A DNA stretch of 64,000 bases from Chrysomallon squamiferum (GCA_012295275.1 CM022676.1:905841-969840), one strand, 5' to 3'; numbered from the stretch's first letter, positions 15,606-30,431 are shown. The notes: a model not told the origin generated them from the letters alone. Program-made: numbers and translations.

Positions 15606-16820
15606 GGAGCCAAAAAGCAGGATCCCAAAGGAGGGTCAAAAAAAGGACCAGCCAAACCAAAGAAAGATGGAGGAAGTGGGGGTGGAAAAGCGAAGAAGAA
15701 GGTAAATCAGAAAAATCTTTTCTGGCAGTTTTTTTTTTTTTTATATATATATATATACACACACATATATATATATGTGTATATACATATATATATATAT
15801 AAACACACACATATACATATATAACAGGGAAAAAATAAAAGGATTTATTAAAAGAAAATATATTTTTGATCAATCCAATATCCAGTAAAGATACAGCCAA
15901 TTTATAAAAATGTAATAATATATTTTATTATTAAATTTAATAAACTTTTATTCTTTCATTTGAACATCATGATTGACATTGAATGTTTTGGCTTTTGTAG
16001 AAGTGGTCTAAGGGAAAAGTTCGAGATAAACTGAACAACTTGATTTTGTTTGACAAGGGCACGTATGAGAAACTGTACAAGGAGGTTCCCAGTTACAAAC
16101 TGATAACACCCTCTGTAGTTTCAGAAAGGTTAAAAATCAGAGGATCTCTGGCAAAGGCTGGACTTAGAGAACTTCATTCAAAAGGTTAACACACTTTTCT
16201 GATAATAATTTGATGAAGGTGGGGAAATAAATTCTTACTTAAAAATGTATCTTGGTCATAAAAAATGTAAAATTTTAACTTTATAATTTCTTTATAACCT
16301 GTTGAGATTAGAATGTCACCTATGGGTTGAAATTTATATTTTCTTTGAACTTTTTTATAAAAGGAAAGTGAACAAGAAAATATTCCCAGCATAAGAATTT
16401 ATCCTGTATATTATTAGATTAATAAATAATTTTAATGAGATTATTCTAACAAAAATTTATTGTAAGCACTTTTTGATGAAAGTGATTTTGGCAGGGTTCC
16501 TGAATAATTGCTTTGACATTATTATTTTTTGTGAAAACTGAATTTAAAAGTAAATTTATACTGTTCATAATATTTATGATGACTTGTCTTATTATGCCTT
16601 ATGTAATAATTAAAAACAACAACAGTAACAGTAATGTAATAATAATAATCCTCTTAGTGCATGCATTAAATGGTAGATAACATTTGAGTGTATTTGTAGG
16701 AACATCTTCACTGTCTAAAATAACAGTAATTAATTGTTCATTGCAGGTCAGATACGTCTGATCTCCAAACATCACTCACAGCTCATTTATACTCGAGCAA
16801 CAAAAGGAGAAGAAGCATAA
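15606..16820 (+). CDS. RPS25: 40S ribosomal protein S25 (eS25), lacking its first short coding exon
   Basis: Structural protein of the small ribosomal subunit. Exons 15606-15701 (32 codons), 16001-16184 and 16747-16820 (ends TAA) give 117 residues in phase; the family is about 115-125 residues. The first exon here is the Lys/Gly/Pro-rich basic tail ([10 protein letters not shown] onward, ending KAKKK). The second carries the signature [20 protein letters not shown] and [19 protein letters not shown]. The third ends [12 protein letters not shown]. The reading frame upstream of 15606 is closed by the TAG of the acceptor, so the initiator Met and a few residues must come from an upstream exon not identified. 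A poly-A signal AATAAA lies at 16833-16838. The gene is intact as far as seen. Confidence 0.95.
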
Positions 16821-16838
16821 AAATGGACTTTAAATAAA

Positions 16839-18062
16839 ATGTTTAAAAAAACAGATCGTGTTTGTATTAACTTTTGTCTTGTAGGGAAATGCATAAATAA
16901 AATGGTGTTAATATTTTTTATAAAATACTAAGAACAAATTGTTAACTAATAACTCTGCATATTAATCTAAGTTAAATTTTCAAAACTGAAATAGTTTGTA
17001 ATTTAAAGCAAGGCATCCAAACACTTATTTGATCAAGTTTAGATAGTATGGTGTTTGTTAATACTGAGAAATAGCCAAGTGCTATCAGAAGTATTTACCA
17101 ATAACAAAAATTTTAATCAACTGAGTTTTTATATTTTGTTTTATACAAAGTATTTCCAGATCTCAGTAGTAATGTCATTCTGAATTCCCAAATGACAGAC
17201 TTGTGTAATAAGAAACAAGTTTGCATTAGTCTATTTTTTTTTTTTTTTTTTTTTTATTTACATTATGATGTGAATACATGTAAAATAAATGAATGGTATG
17301 TGAAAGAGTAGTTGGTTCTGTACTGTATACATCTCTAATGTGAAGAGATCTTGTCTTGTGAGCATTGCCAGTCTATACTAACATGTCTGAGTACATTTAG
17401 AATAAGCAAATGAGAAATGTATCAGAATTATGTTGTTTCTAAGAAACTTGAAATTCCAAAGAGTACAATATCAAAAAAGTAAAGAAAACAAATAACATTT
17501 ATTTTGTATATTTATATTATTATTATTATTATTATTTTTTTTATCTTTCATTGTATAATTTTATATACCATTATAGTCGAACTACATGTGCTGATGTCAT
17601 TAATAACAGCATTAAAACAACTTCACGAACTAAAGTATTTTAACTCATGGATATCTGTAATAACTGCCAACCATAACAAACTGACAGTGTTTTCCAGTGA
17701 TGATCGTAACTGTGGGGTTAAGCTTATCGCCGTCCTCAGCCAGTGTCACGTGCAAACAGTTTGGTATTTTATTAATGAACGTAAAACAGTTATTTTTATA
17801 AAAACATGACCAGTGATATTTTTATATCGTACAGTGGTCAAAGTATTTAACCTTTCGATTCGCTATATATTGCCTAAACGAGGTCAATGTGACAAGCATC
17901 TGCCAGTGTATTGCTGTTGCTATGGTGCTGATCTAGCCACGTGATGTAAGCAAAAGCAATGGTGTATTGATTGCTTTGTCCTTAAGTGAGCGTTTTATAT
18001 GCTAGCCTTCGCAATTTTCAGACAGCTTGTCCGCTAGAGTTTGTATATAACAAAGAAGAAAA
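16839..18062. other. Intergenic between RPS25 and the TMEM145-like gene
   Basis: AT-rich, with a T run at about 17229-17252 and a short (ATT)n at about 17516-17538. The last roughly 150 bases are GC-richer and should contain the promoter and 5'UTR of the next gene. A TATATAAC-like sequence lies about 15 bases before its ATG, too close to be its TATA box. No gene seen. Confidence 0.6.
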
Positions 18063-20396
18063 ATGGATGTACTGATAGTTCGTTTTACCTTCATCGCGCT
18101 GTTATCCCTCATTCCTTCATGCACAGCCAAATGGGTGGAAGGGTACCTGGACACGGATAAGGTACGTCAGACATTCTTCGATAAACATAAAATCGATTTA
18201 TTTGTTGCATCATTACACACAGATAAATCATACTTTATAGCAGAAGAGCAGAAATTAAAACAGTTTTAATATGTTGGAATGTCTATACTTAGAAAAAACA
18301 AAACAAACAACAGCAAAAAAAAAAAAAAGAAAAGAAAAACGATATTGACATATTAATCTAATATTATAATTAAACTATAAATTAATACTATTTACCAGTT
18401 TTATATTAGCATATAAATACATTGCCTTAATATAGAGATAATTTTCCTGTTATAGGTATATATATTTTAATATTCACATTTACTACTACTACTAGTGTAA
18501 CTTTTAAATCTTATCTTATAGGTATTTTCTAGTGTTTCAAAAACTTGGTATGTTATACAGAAGTAAATAACAAAACAACATATCATTTGTAATGTAAATG
18601 TTAATCCATTTATGTTTCACAGAACTTGAATATTTTGTTATTTTAATAGTCGCAGTTATTAATAATTTATTGTTAATTTAATAAATTAAAAAAAAATAAA
18701 AAAAAAAAATTAAAGAAGGATAATGTAACCATGGTATTAAATAATGCGGTTATAATTGCAATAATTATTTGAAATGTCACATTTAGGTTTTAATACTAGA
18801 ATATGTACAGTGTTTCATACTTTCTATGCTGAGACATCAAAATAATTTAAGTTGAAAATAAAAATAGGCAGCACTCTGAAATGTTTGTAAATGAACCTAT
18901 TTTGGTTTGTGTGTGAGTGTGTGGAATCATTCTGTAAAATATAAAGTCTAAAGAAGGCAATGGACAATGTTTTATTTCACAATATATATTCTGAATTTAC
19001 ATCTTACACAAATGGACCATTGCATGGTTTCACTGTAGTTATACCTTGACACACCTTTCCTTTAAGTTATTATAATGTTTTTAGTTGATTTGCAAACTCT
19101 TTATACTAACCACATGAGCAGTAATTTGTGCATGTAGACATTTTTTAATAATGAACTCTTGAAATATGCTTGTTGTAATGTATACTCATGCCTTTATCAT
19201 CCAAAAATAATAACTGATTTTTTTCATAACTAAACTCATTCTCATATTTTTGCCCTATCACTATTTCATTACAAGCTAATTTGGTTAGTTCTTAATTAAA
19301 CAAAAATAATAACCATATTTTAAATATTTTATAACTAAATAGTTAAATATTATTTATGGTGACAATAACATTTCATATACAAATATTATTTAAATAGTAA
19401 CAGTATTACCTTAATAAAATGTATAAATATTTGAAAATAAAATAACAAAATAAATCTAAAAAAAATAAATTTAAATCAAAAGTTAAATGATAGGACATTT
19501 GATTAAAATAACAAAATAAAAATTTACTAATTGTGGTTATTTATATTATTTTATTTTAAAAATAGCAGTTGTTTCAGAATTATAGTAATAAAGATATTTC
19601 TTAATTTGAACACATAATTGCCTGAAATTGTTTATAAGCAAGCAACTAAAAGTTGTGTTAGTAATAATTTTTATTTTATACACACACACTTAAAAATAAA
19701 TATATGTGTGTGTGTGTGTGTGTGTGTTAATATTGCAGTGATATATTATTTCTTTTTTTTTTTAAATTTTTAATGGAAGAGTTTCTCCTAGTCAAAAATT
19801 TAGGATCTAAATTTCATATTGATCATAAGAATAATACCAAAAAAAACAAACATTTGTTGCCAAAAAAATATTATTCAGTGTTTTTTGGTTTTGTTTCTGT
19901 CACTTTCAGAACTAATCCAAAAATAAATCTGATCTTTTTCATTCATTCAATAATTTAGAATTAATGTGTAAAGTCCCATAATAGCCCATTGTTAATACCT
20001 GCATATTTTTCATAAAGATATGATTATTTCTTCCAAACAAATTGTTAAATCAGGTTATTATTATCATTTAATTTAATATTCTTTTATTTATTTTGTTTAC
20101 GATTCTTAATATATTCCATTATGTACTTTCATATTAAAAAATTATCTGACATAAAATCAATTAATGTTTCAGAAACCTTATAAGAGAATCTATTTGCACT
20201 TCGTGAAGTATATTCTCCAGTGTGAAAACTATTAGTCACAAAATTTACATACATTTGTTTTTCATATCAACACCTGTAATGTTCACTTTGAATTTACATA
20301 CTGTTTTCTGAGGAAAAGCTAGTCTACTGTTCACTTTACACTTGAATTTACTCTTTAATTTAACTTGTTTTATAATATATTTAAAGCTCAGTTGTT

Positions 20397-20428
<32 letters not shown>

Positions 20429-20836
20429 TTCTGTTGTTGTTGTTTTTAGTAATATTCACTCCAGTCAGTATCTTGCTATTAGAAAAGAAATGAATAAATC
20501 ATGTTTTTACAAAAAATGTTTAATTCTGACCTTGGTGACACAAAAATTAAAAGTAATTGGTATCTTAATTAAATACAGTATCATATAAATTGATAAGTTC
20601 TTGTAGGGGAGGTTGTGATAGTGATAATCAGTGTAATAAACAAAATGTTTAAATAAATTCATTACAAACATGGTTTCTATTACTAGGTGTATTCAACTAT
20701 GTCTGTAGAGTGTATATTTAGTTTATTGCAACATTCCATAATTTTGTTTATTTTACTTTTTTTTTTTACCTCAACAACCAAAAGATAAACACAATATATG
20801 TGTTTAGTTGTTACATTTGAAAGTTAATAATTAAAC

Positions 20837-20867
<31 letters not shown>

Positions 20868-22796
20868 CAGATATCTGGAAATCTTTTGTAGCAATTGATT
20901 ATTTGGTATTCTTACTAAAATTTTCAGTTGTTGCAATCATTTGTTATAATTGATGATAATAGAAATATTATAAAATACTGAGCATAAAATTTCTTTGTAG
21001 TCATTAAAAAATTCAGATGTTTACAAACTTCCTTACAGGAATTTATTATTTATTTCAGGATTGGCAGTTTCTAGGGAGATTTTGCTTTTTGTCTGAACAA
21101 GGGACGCTGGAATACAATTTTATTTATCCAGTTGTAAGTCTATGCTTAGAAATATTAGTTAACAATACTTAGCAAGTCACAGTAAATAATTTAATTTAAA
21201 GAAAAATAATTTTTAAACTCTTCTCTAGGGTAAAGTCAGATTATAAAAATATTGTTTAGTTTGATGTTTTACATGAATTAGAAATTATTGTTCTGAATTC
21301 TGAGAAATACTTTTTTCTTTTCTTTTTTTTTTGTCCTAATTTGTTTATAAAAATATGAACATACATTTTGACTAATATATTTTATTTTTAATGAAACATT
21401 TAGGTTTTTTTGGACTACACTGCTAATTAATCATACACCGATACATGCCTATTTGAAAGTAAATCTTATTAAAATAAGTACACCAATTCTAAAAAAAAAT
21501 AATATAAAAAAATAACTTTGTTTCAGTTCAGACAAAAGTTTTGTTTATTGTTGCTGTCATGGTTTTCTTCCTTCATGACTTTATTTCTGTTTGTTCAATG
21601 TTTTTTTGTCTATTGTTTGTTCGTGATCAGCAAAGAATTGATCTATTTATGGTAACTCGTCATATTGCTTGATAAATCAGCATGCATGGTGGGGTTCTCA
21701 AACATTCATGTCAGGCATGACTGATTTCTGATAACACTATAAGACTGTGTATTATTATTAGGTTCAATATCTAAATCAGTTTTATAAGTAAAATACAGAA
21801 ATCAAAATATTGTGTATATATATATGTCATTGCCTTATTTATTGTTTAATATGTTTTAATCTTTACATGAAATAATACCTGAAATTTAGTTATTTATTTT
21901 ATACATATAATGAGGAGGGGATGTGTCTTGTGAGACCATAATGTTGGTATAAATGATAATACATATGTAACCCACTACATACTCACTACAAAAACTCACT
22001 AAGGAATAAACAATCAAGAGGGGATTTCAATAAAGGGCTTTAATAGTATGTAATCCCTGCTACAACATGGTAACTCTGGCACAGTTTAGCAGGCTGATTC
22101 AGTCTGAACAGACTAGTACAAGGAAAGCGTTATCACTGGTTGACTTTCATTCAGTATTGTAATAAGCAATCACAGTGTATGAAGTAATAACACTACACTG
22201 TATTCAAAATGTAGATAACAAATAATCAATAAATCAGACATTACATATACCTGAACATTTGTAGATTGTAAATGTTCCCAGTAACAAGTACACATCCACC
22301 TATGTATGTATAGTTACACTGTTGAGTCTCCATAAACATGTATGTTCTTTTATGTGATTCCTGGAAGCTGTGTTTGTGTTTTGTATGTATATAGTGAAAA
22401 CTAAACACTGGTTTTGTTTGTATGTAGGTCAACCAGCTATAGAAACATATATTATTTATAGTTCAGTTTGTGAAAGAAATCAATCGCACATTAAAAGTAT
22501 ATAGCAGTGAATTATTAAATTTCTGCATGGGAATTAAATTAATACATTTATTTCGTTTTAAGCAAAGTAATTAAAAAAATGAATCAAGAAATGTTCTGTA
22601 TTTCATGGGACAGGGTTATTAAACATTTTATTGATAATAACTATTTAAAACTTTATTTCAGGCGTACAGTACAGAAGACATATTGTTATATTATGATACT
22701 GACAGCCAGTGGCCTTCTGTTTATCCATCCAGCAAGGTAAATACCAGAATATAACAACTGTTATAGAGTCTTCTACCTTTTAATTTCTAATTACTT

Positions 22797-22853
<57 letters not shown>

Positions 22854-25800
22854 AGAGCAATCATAATTCTAATATTTCAGTTTTGTTCATTATAAAATTG
22901 TTGACTAATACTGACATTTATAAAAATAAAGAGAATTCAACAACAGAATTCCTTACCGCTCACAGAGATTAACATGTTATGGGTTGATGACTTTCTTTAA
23001 CAGTATCCCAGTAACACAGCTATAAACAACATTATTATCTGCAAGTTAAAATATCATTATTTGTTAAGTGCCAGATCTGTGTAGCCAATTAGGAAATCTA
23101 ACTCCAGAAAAGGGGAAATAATCAATTTTTACTGTCACTCATCAAAACATTTTCATGGACAAACTGTGTGCAATAATATTTAAATTCTATTTTTAACTTT
23201 AAAATAATTTGTCACAAACTGACAATAACAGATATGTTGCAAAAACTGTTATTTGAATTTGTATTTGTTAGTATTTGTAAGCAGATGAAATTGAATATAC
23301 CTCTAATTGACATTTCTCCTTAACACCATTTCACAAATAGTAATGTTAGCATTGAAAAGAAACTGACATCTGAGGTTTACTGTTGATATGTTTTTTATTT
23401 TTATTTTTTGTCTTGATATTTAAGAGAACTGTCACATAATAATCTTTGGTTTGTTGTTGTTTATATTATGTGTTTTTGTGTGGGTTTTTTTGTTTTCTTT
23501 TTAAGAATTGAGGATTTAAACTTGCTCTGATCACAGTAAATGTAAAATACAACTAATTTGTAAAACTAGGGGAAGCAGTATAAGTAATATAAACAGGTTA
23601 ATGATACAAAACAGTAGTTCTGCATTCTACTTCATTCTGGGGGTTTATATCCTCATTTTTTATACAATTTTAATTAATACCAGTGACAAAATATATCAAC
23701 AAAAGAATTCAGAAAAAATAAATATCTAGCTGAGGCCATTTTTCTACTACCTTCATCAGTTCACCTTGTCCTCAGTGATTCCTAATTTCAGACTTTGATA
23801 TGAACTCTTTAGAGATGTTTATTGTGGTGTTATAATTTATTACTGAAATGATAGTCTGCTCAAATAAAAATGCATGAATAAAATTTTTTTTTTTTTTTTA
23901 CCATTTATTTGTCCATAACTTCACTTTAAATATTAAATATTTGTTATGTTTAATTGTTGTCATTATTTTCAGAGTTGTGGAGAAAAGTTTTCAGTTTTGA
24001 GTATAGATAATAATCAAGTAATATCACTTAACACAAGTTACACAAGAACATCTTCCTTCTCTGGATGTAAAATAAGTGTTTACAATGGTGAATCAGTTTA
24101 TAACTGTACTCAGAGTCGCCGGTTCTCGTCTCGCAGGGAGCGATGGTGGTACATTGCAGTCTCCAGATGTCATCAGCCATCTGAGAAGGTTTGTTATTAC
24201 AATTTACAAAATATATCAATTTAATTTTTTCTTTTACAGTCTTGTGAAGAAAAATTTGCCGTTCTTAATGTTGAAAACTATCAAGTGATCTCACTAAATG
24301 ACAGTAGGGCTTACATTTCATCTGCATATTCTGGCTGTTTTAAATTTAATAAGACAACAAGTGATGCGAAGGGAGAACAGTACTGGAACTGCACTGGTAG
24401 TAGAACATTTAGGTCAATGCGAGAACGCTGGTGGTTCATTGCTACTTCCCGATGTTACCCACAAACGGTATTCCAGACTTATAGCAATCTGCACGCATGC
24501 TCTTTTCTTATTGGTGCATTATCTATTTATTATTTTATTTTATTTCATTTAGTTGTATTTCATTTATCTATTGCTCATGCCTTCAGTTTTCATTCTGTTT
24601 TAATCTTTCCTTTTTTGCAGCTTTTATAATATAGTTTAGTAATAAATTCTAATATTTGTACTCATAAATTTATTGTTGATTATCCTACATTATGTTTCAG
24701 TTCAACTTGTGTTTAAATATTGCTAAAAGAACACAGATTAATATTTGATAACTATTTGGCTTAGCTTACATTAATATAGTAACATAGCAGATAAGCAAAC
24801 TATGCTAATTTTGCTAGAACAGAAAATTTAAAACATGAATTTCAAATTTTGATTTAAACTGTTTAATAAGTTAGCTGTAGGGAAACACTATTTTAATGGT
24901 TAAAGTTTTTGAAATGTTTATCATTTGTACCCAGCAGATTATGTAACTGTCAATTTTATTTAACTCGCTTATTTTAGTGTAGTGACTTGCCTTTAATATT
25001 TGTTTGTGTAGGGCAATAATATCAATCTTATTTTTCTTAAAAGAAGAAATTGCTTATTATGGTTTAATCTTTAAAGCCATTTAATTTTATAAAATCCATC
25101 ATGCCTCTTATTAAACTGTTACTGTGTACAATAAATCTTATAATATTTTTTCTACTTGTCATTAAAATGATTAATAATGATAATATCACTTTGTCAGTAA
25201 ATTAAAAATTTAGAATATGTTGATGCATTCAAACAAACTTATACAAGCAAGAATTCTAGGATTTCTAAAAATCAGAGAAAAGAAAGAATTGATTAAATAA
25301 CAAGAATGTATTTGACCCAAAGGCCAATAAAACAATAAAATAAAGATAAATATTTTATGCAGAATGTTTATACAAATTTTAAATATTTAGTTAATATGAA
25401 TCATAATATCACATTTTATTTTCAGTTGTATATCAGCATTAACTTTTTCTTGTATTTATTATGACATTAATCAAGAAATGTACAATTATTTAAAATATGG
25501 ATATACAGTTTAATAATGTGTATGTGTGTGTGTCTGAAATAGATTTTAATTTAGAAGATTAACATTTTATTTTTGCTATGTATTTAATAATGATTAAATA
25601 ACATCTTTGCTTTTAATTAATATTTTCAAACATCAGTTAATATTTAATATATTACTATTACTTTTTAATTTCTTTTTAGTGACAGCACCAATAAGATTTT
25701 TTTCCCCATGTCATTGCTGATTTTTTATGGCATTGTTATTAAATATTTTTGTTACTAATAAATATTTTACTTGTAAATATTTTTATATCAAAATTGTTTC

Positions 25801-28800
25801 AGAAAGCTCTTTACCACACACATGTGTATGTTTCTTGATAAATATTTTTCATTGGACTTTTTGTTTATTCTGAACAGTCACTCACACACAGACAAACATA
25901 GTAACATTATAAATATGATTGCTTGAAATAAATATTTTATAAATTTAATTAAAATCATTATCCATATTTTGATATTGAATATATACTGAACAGCACTGAA
26001 AAATGCATCCATGGTATTATTTTCAATATTACATGTTTTAATACAAACATTAGAACATTCAGTTATATACCACAGACAGTAAAAAAAAATGCACTTTTAC
26101 GACAATGTACTCCTAGATAAAATCACACAAAATTACATACATACATATTCAAAATATATTGTCTAATGCACTAAATATTTTTGATATGTATTATTTTTAC
26201 AAATTAATGCTTTAGTTAAGTAAAATGAATTTATACATTGTTTATTAAATTTAGCCTAAAGGAATGAAGCTGCAATACTCCATGCACATGACAAATGGCA
26301 GAAAGGATGAAATTCTTTATTATGAGTTTTCAGCAGATGAATTTTGTAAGTTCTTAAAGTGACTCATTTCTTCAAAGTTTAACTAAACAAAACATTGTTA
26401 TTTGTTTATCATATTCTGTGGACACCTTTGTTTGGTTATTTATTGTTTAATATGTATTTCTGTCACTGAGATTTATCAGTGAAAAACAAGCATTTCTTTT
26501 TTTTTTTTGTCTCTGTCTATGTGTGTGTTTAAAAATAAATTTAAAATAAATTATTATAAAAATGTTATCTTTAATATAATTTGTTATTTCATTTATTTTT
26601 TGTCATTGATATATATATATATATTTATAAAATTAGTTTTGAGAAGTTTAGTTTTATTATTACTGAAAGTAAATACATGTTGTTTTAAATAGTCTATTTT
26701 TTTATTTATTTTTGCAGACATTTTGCCGACAGACATTACGTTTCTCCTGATACATTTAGTAATTTTATGTCTGACTGTGGTATGTGCTGGTGAGTTTTCT
26801 TCACTTGTAATTTACACCAAAATAAAGTATTAATATTAAATTGAAACATTTCAAATTAATGTGTTGTGGAGAAAGCGTTTGTTAATAGAGAAGTAACAGA
26901 TTCACATTTGAAAATTTCTGTAATCTCCATTATGCTCACTCTAATCCTAAATCTAACTCCAACCTCAACTCTAATCCCAAGCGACAAAATGCAACAAAAA
27001 GAACAACACCAACCCAAGCCTGACATCATCCACTAATTAATTGTAGCCTTTATGAAAAATCAAAACACTGATGTTACTGTTGTTTGCAAGTCTAAATGAA
27101 CTCAGAACAATTCAGTGTATAACAGTATTCATTAATGATCCAAAAGTAATCTTTACAAATGATAAAAATGATTATTAACCATTTTTCCCTTTCACAACTA
27201 AATCATGACAGATAGGTTTATTTTTCTCAGTATACTTTATAAGAATAGCAATGAAAATGAAAAAACTTGGATATATTTTTAACTGTTGTCTTTTGTTCTC
27301 ATACTTTATCATTAATTAAGACTGGATGTCAAGGAACCAGTTGAATTTAATTTAAAATATGGTTTATTGTTTCTACATACAAGCAAAGGTAGGCCATTAA
27401 CATTAACTAGGACTAGTTACTCAGTAAATTATATGCACATTAAGAACTAGATATTCAAGGATATAAACTGAAAATATTTCCTATGCCTACATGGGTTGTG
27501 TCAAGTCATTGTATGTTTTTCAGGTGCTCTTCGAGACCGTCAGCTTTTCCACACAACATACAAGATGTATTTTGCTGCAGTCAGTTTGTGGACATTCCAC
27601 ATCCTTCTGCTGACTATTGCATATGGAAAGTACTCACACACAGGCCGGTCTCAGAGATCTACCAAAGTAACAGGTAGCAACATAATTACAACAATGTTAA
27701 CTGTTTACAGCATTCACAGTCAAATATCATGTTTGCCAAAATTGTTTAAACTAGATATAAACAAATATGTGACTATGGTGATGATTATTACTATTATTAG
27801 TGTAATAAAAGTAATACTAATAGTAGTAACAGTAGTAGTGGTAGTAGTTGTAGTAGAGAATTAATAATGATAGATCAGATTTTTATTTTTTTATGTTTTT
27901 ATTTTGTGTTTTTAAATTTCAGCACGAGTTTTCTCATCTGCTTCTGAACTGATATTTCTGCTGATGTTGATTCTGATGGCAAGTGGGTACACAATAACAC
28001 GGGGAAAACTGAAATCTCTGGAGACAATCATCTTCACAGTGTTCACCTGCATCTACTCCATTGTGTACATTGTCCTCCTCATCTGGGAGGCAGTGGTGTG
28101 TTACAATCTTTTTTTTTTTTTTTTAAAATATTTTTATGATACTTTTTAAAAATAGAATTACTAGTGACCTCTTTTTAATAATAACAGCCAAACAGCCTAC
28201 AAAAAACAAAACAAAGCCCACCAATTATTCCTATTTTGTGTTTCTTTGTAACACAAAGAGGTTCAAGATTAATGCTTTCTTATAAACTTCACATGTTATT
28301 TGTTTGTTACCAAAGACTGATTAAAATAAATAATTTTAAACAAAACTCACTCAGTTAGTTTAAAAGATAAAATTTAAAGATAAATATATTTTTGATTTCA
28401 GCTCTTTGACCCAGGTCAGGTGTTGTACATCTATCAGAGTCCTGCTGGTTATGGAATCATTGCGCTCCACATATTTGGCTGGCTCTGGTTTGTGACAGCT
28501 GTGTTTTTCACACTGAAAAAATTTCCTTCCAAAGGGAAATTCTATGTCCCTTTTACCATATTCTACACAATCTGGTGAGTATCCCACAGTTTACTGCCAA
28601 CAACAATTTGATGAAAATCTGAGAATACTGATATTCTGTATGTACTTTCATGTGAATCTGACACTGTATGTGTCAGAGGTCAAAGGTCAACTTCAGTAAA
28701 TATGTTAAAACAAAGAAGCCATGTTTTAAATAATTTTTGAGCTCTGTAGTTATGTTTATAAAAATATTAAATTATGCCACTGAATTTTAATTATTATTAT

Positions 28801-30431
28801 TGTTATTAATAAAATTAATGATCTGTAAAATGATAATTTAATCATTACAAGCATGAAAAATAAATTTAAGTTCTGAAGAAATAAATACGTATTTGTGAGA
28901 TAGACGTGCTTTATTCAGACCAATTCAAATCAGAAAAGAAACCAATAATTTTGACAAATGCGTATATTTGCTTTGTTACTTATTTATTTATTTTGTGTTC
29001 TCCTCTTTTACTTTGTCATTTTTTCACTTTTATTTCATTAACTATTTTATTTTAGGTTTTTTGCAACACCAATTATTATTTTAATTTCCAATCTTGCTCT
29101 GCCTCAGTGGATGCGGGAAAAAACAGTGAATGCTGTGGAGTTGTTTATAGGTCTTTCAGGACATGTCTTCTTCCTTGTGAGTCTTTCATTAGAGAAAGAG
29201 ATCATAATAAAAGTTCATAAAATGTTGTGATTTCTATTGAATAAATACTTGGTTTTTGAATATGATTATTTTTCAGTGAATAAACACACACATAAAATAT
29301 TAAATAGAATTGATAATGTTTTGAGTTAAAAGTAGAATTAAATAGAGAATTTTCAAACTAGCCTAGCCTGACATGTTTTATATTTGTATTTAGGTGTTGA
29401 CCAGACCAGCTGCTGCTAATACCAATTTTCCTTACCATGTGCGAACCAGCCAGGTAACATTAGAACAGTTCAGTTTAGAAAATATAATTTTATTTTTGTA
29501 ATTAATAGATGAGTTAAACATTTGTTTATCAATATATTTCATGACATAAATCTTTTCTTTTTCAATACATCTGTTAACTATTTTTCACTAGATTGGATCA
29601 CTTGATGGTACAGAGGGAGAGAGAGAGGAGACGACAAACATAAATACATATTCTGCAGGCACTGGCCCTGATTTCTCTCATCTCTTCCTTGTATCACATA
29701 CATACACCAGCCAGCCTCAGTCACAAACTAGCAATGGCTACAACAACAACAACACCCATGTCCCTAAGTCTGCTGAGGTAAGACGTGTTCCCAGCTAATT
29801 ATGCAAAACAAAAAAAAACAAAAAATTCTTTGTTATTTCATTACAAACAATAGTTCTTAGGACATCTGTTCCATATTCTTTTAAAGCATAGGCACAATAA
29901 GGTAACTATCATGCCATACCAGAAAGGATGATTCAGTGCCACGTTTATTGAATATGAAATGATAAATTTAAATAAATAAATAAATAAATCATTATTGAGT
30001 TTGGATTACAATTTAAAATAATTGTCAGAAATATGTGGTTTCTTCTATTTTCTTTTTTTTTTTTTTCTTTTAACATTCTTAAATCTGAAACTGAGATAAA
30101 CATTATGGATATTTAAATACTTTTGATGATGGGACAAATTTTGTGATGAAAGAGTTCAGTATAGAAACTGTATAGTAGAATAATTATATATAGCCAAATG
30201 TGATATTTTTTTTATTTGTTCATTTTTCTAATGCAGACTGTAATTTCTAATGGAGTTCTTCCACCGTTAAATGGAGTAACCAGACCTGCTTTTCTTCCTG
30301 AACAAGAAATACAACTTCCTCCCAGACTTCCTCCACTAAATCCAACAGCACCACCTATCAATGAACCTGTAGTCATGCCACCAAGTTATGATACATTATT
30401 TCAAGCCTCAGGCACAGTGAAAAATGGCTGA
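18063..30431 (+). CDS. TMEM145-like GOST-family seven-transmembrane protein, copy A
   Basis: Exons: 18063-18161, 21059-21133, 22662-22736, 23973-24188 (4a), 24240-24467 (4b), 26255-26345, 26718-26789, 27524-27673, 27923-28095, 28402-28574, 29056-29176, 29394-29453, 29592-29777, 30237-30431 (ends TGA). All borders are GT/AG and in phase. The protein has 637 residues with both 4a and 4b, 561 with 4a only, 565 with 4b only (human TMEM145 about 490). It has a signal peptide (1-22), a Cys-rich ectodomain with several Asn sequons, and then a seven-helix GpcrRhopsn4-type region starting near FYILPTDITFLLIHL. Family hallmarks are LFDPGQVLYIYQSPAGYG and NFPYHVRTSQI. The cytoplasmic tail is Pro-rich with a PPSY motif (PPxY, a potential WW-domain ligand). 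Its molecular function is not established; the GOST family acts in membrane trafficking and signalling. A poly-A signal lies at 30590. Confidence 0.93.
22801..22849. repeat. (TG)n microsatellite
   Basis: About 48 bases of pure GT/TG repeat, 64 bases downstream of the exon 3 donor in the TMEM145-like copy A intron. Confidence 0.95.
23973..24467 (+). other. Duplicated ectodomain exons 4a and 4b of TMEM145-like copy A
   Basis: Two adjacent homologous exons, both starting and ending in phase 0. Exon 4a has 72 codons, begins SCGEKFSVLS and contains RERWWYIAVSRC. Exon 4b has 76 codons, begins SCEEKFAVLN and contains RERWWFIATSRC. They share NQVISLN/YQVISLN and the Cys pattern. The intron between them (24189-24239) is only 51 bases. 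The paralogue (38853-39077) and vertebrate TMEM145 have a single version, so either exon alone restores the normal protein. They may be mutually exclusive or both included. Confidence 0.85.

Noticed and set aside
17504-17809. 101-codon plus frame
   Set aside because: Begins in an (ATT)n tract, with no splice sites or family resemblance.
21910-22450. Slightly GC-richer stretch in a TMEM145-like intron, suspected transposon
   Set aside because: No terminal repeats, target duplication or coding frame could be found.
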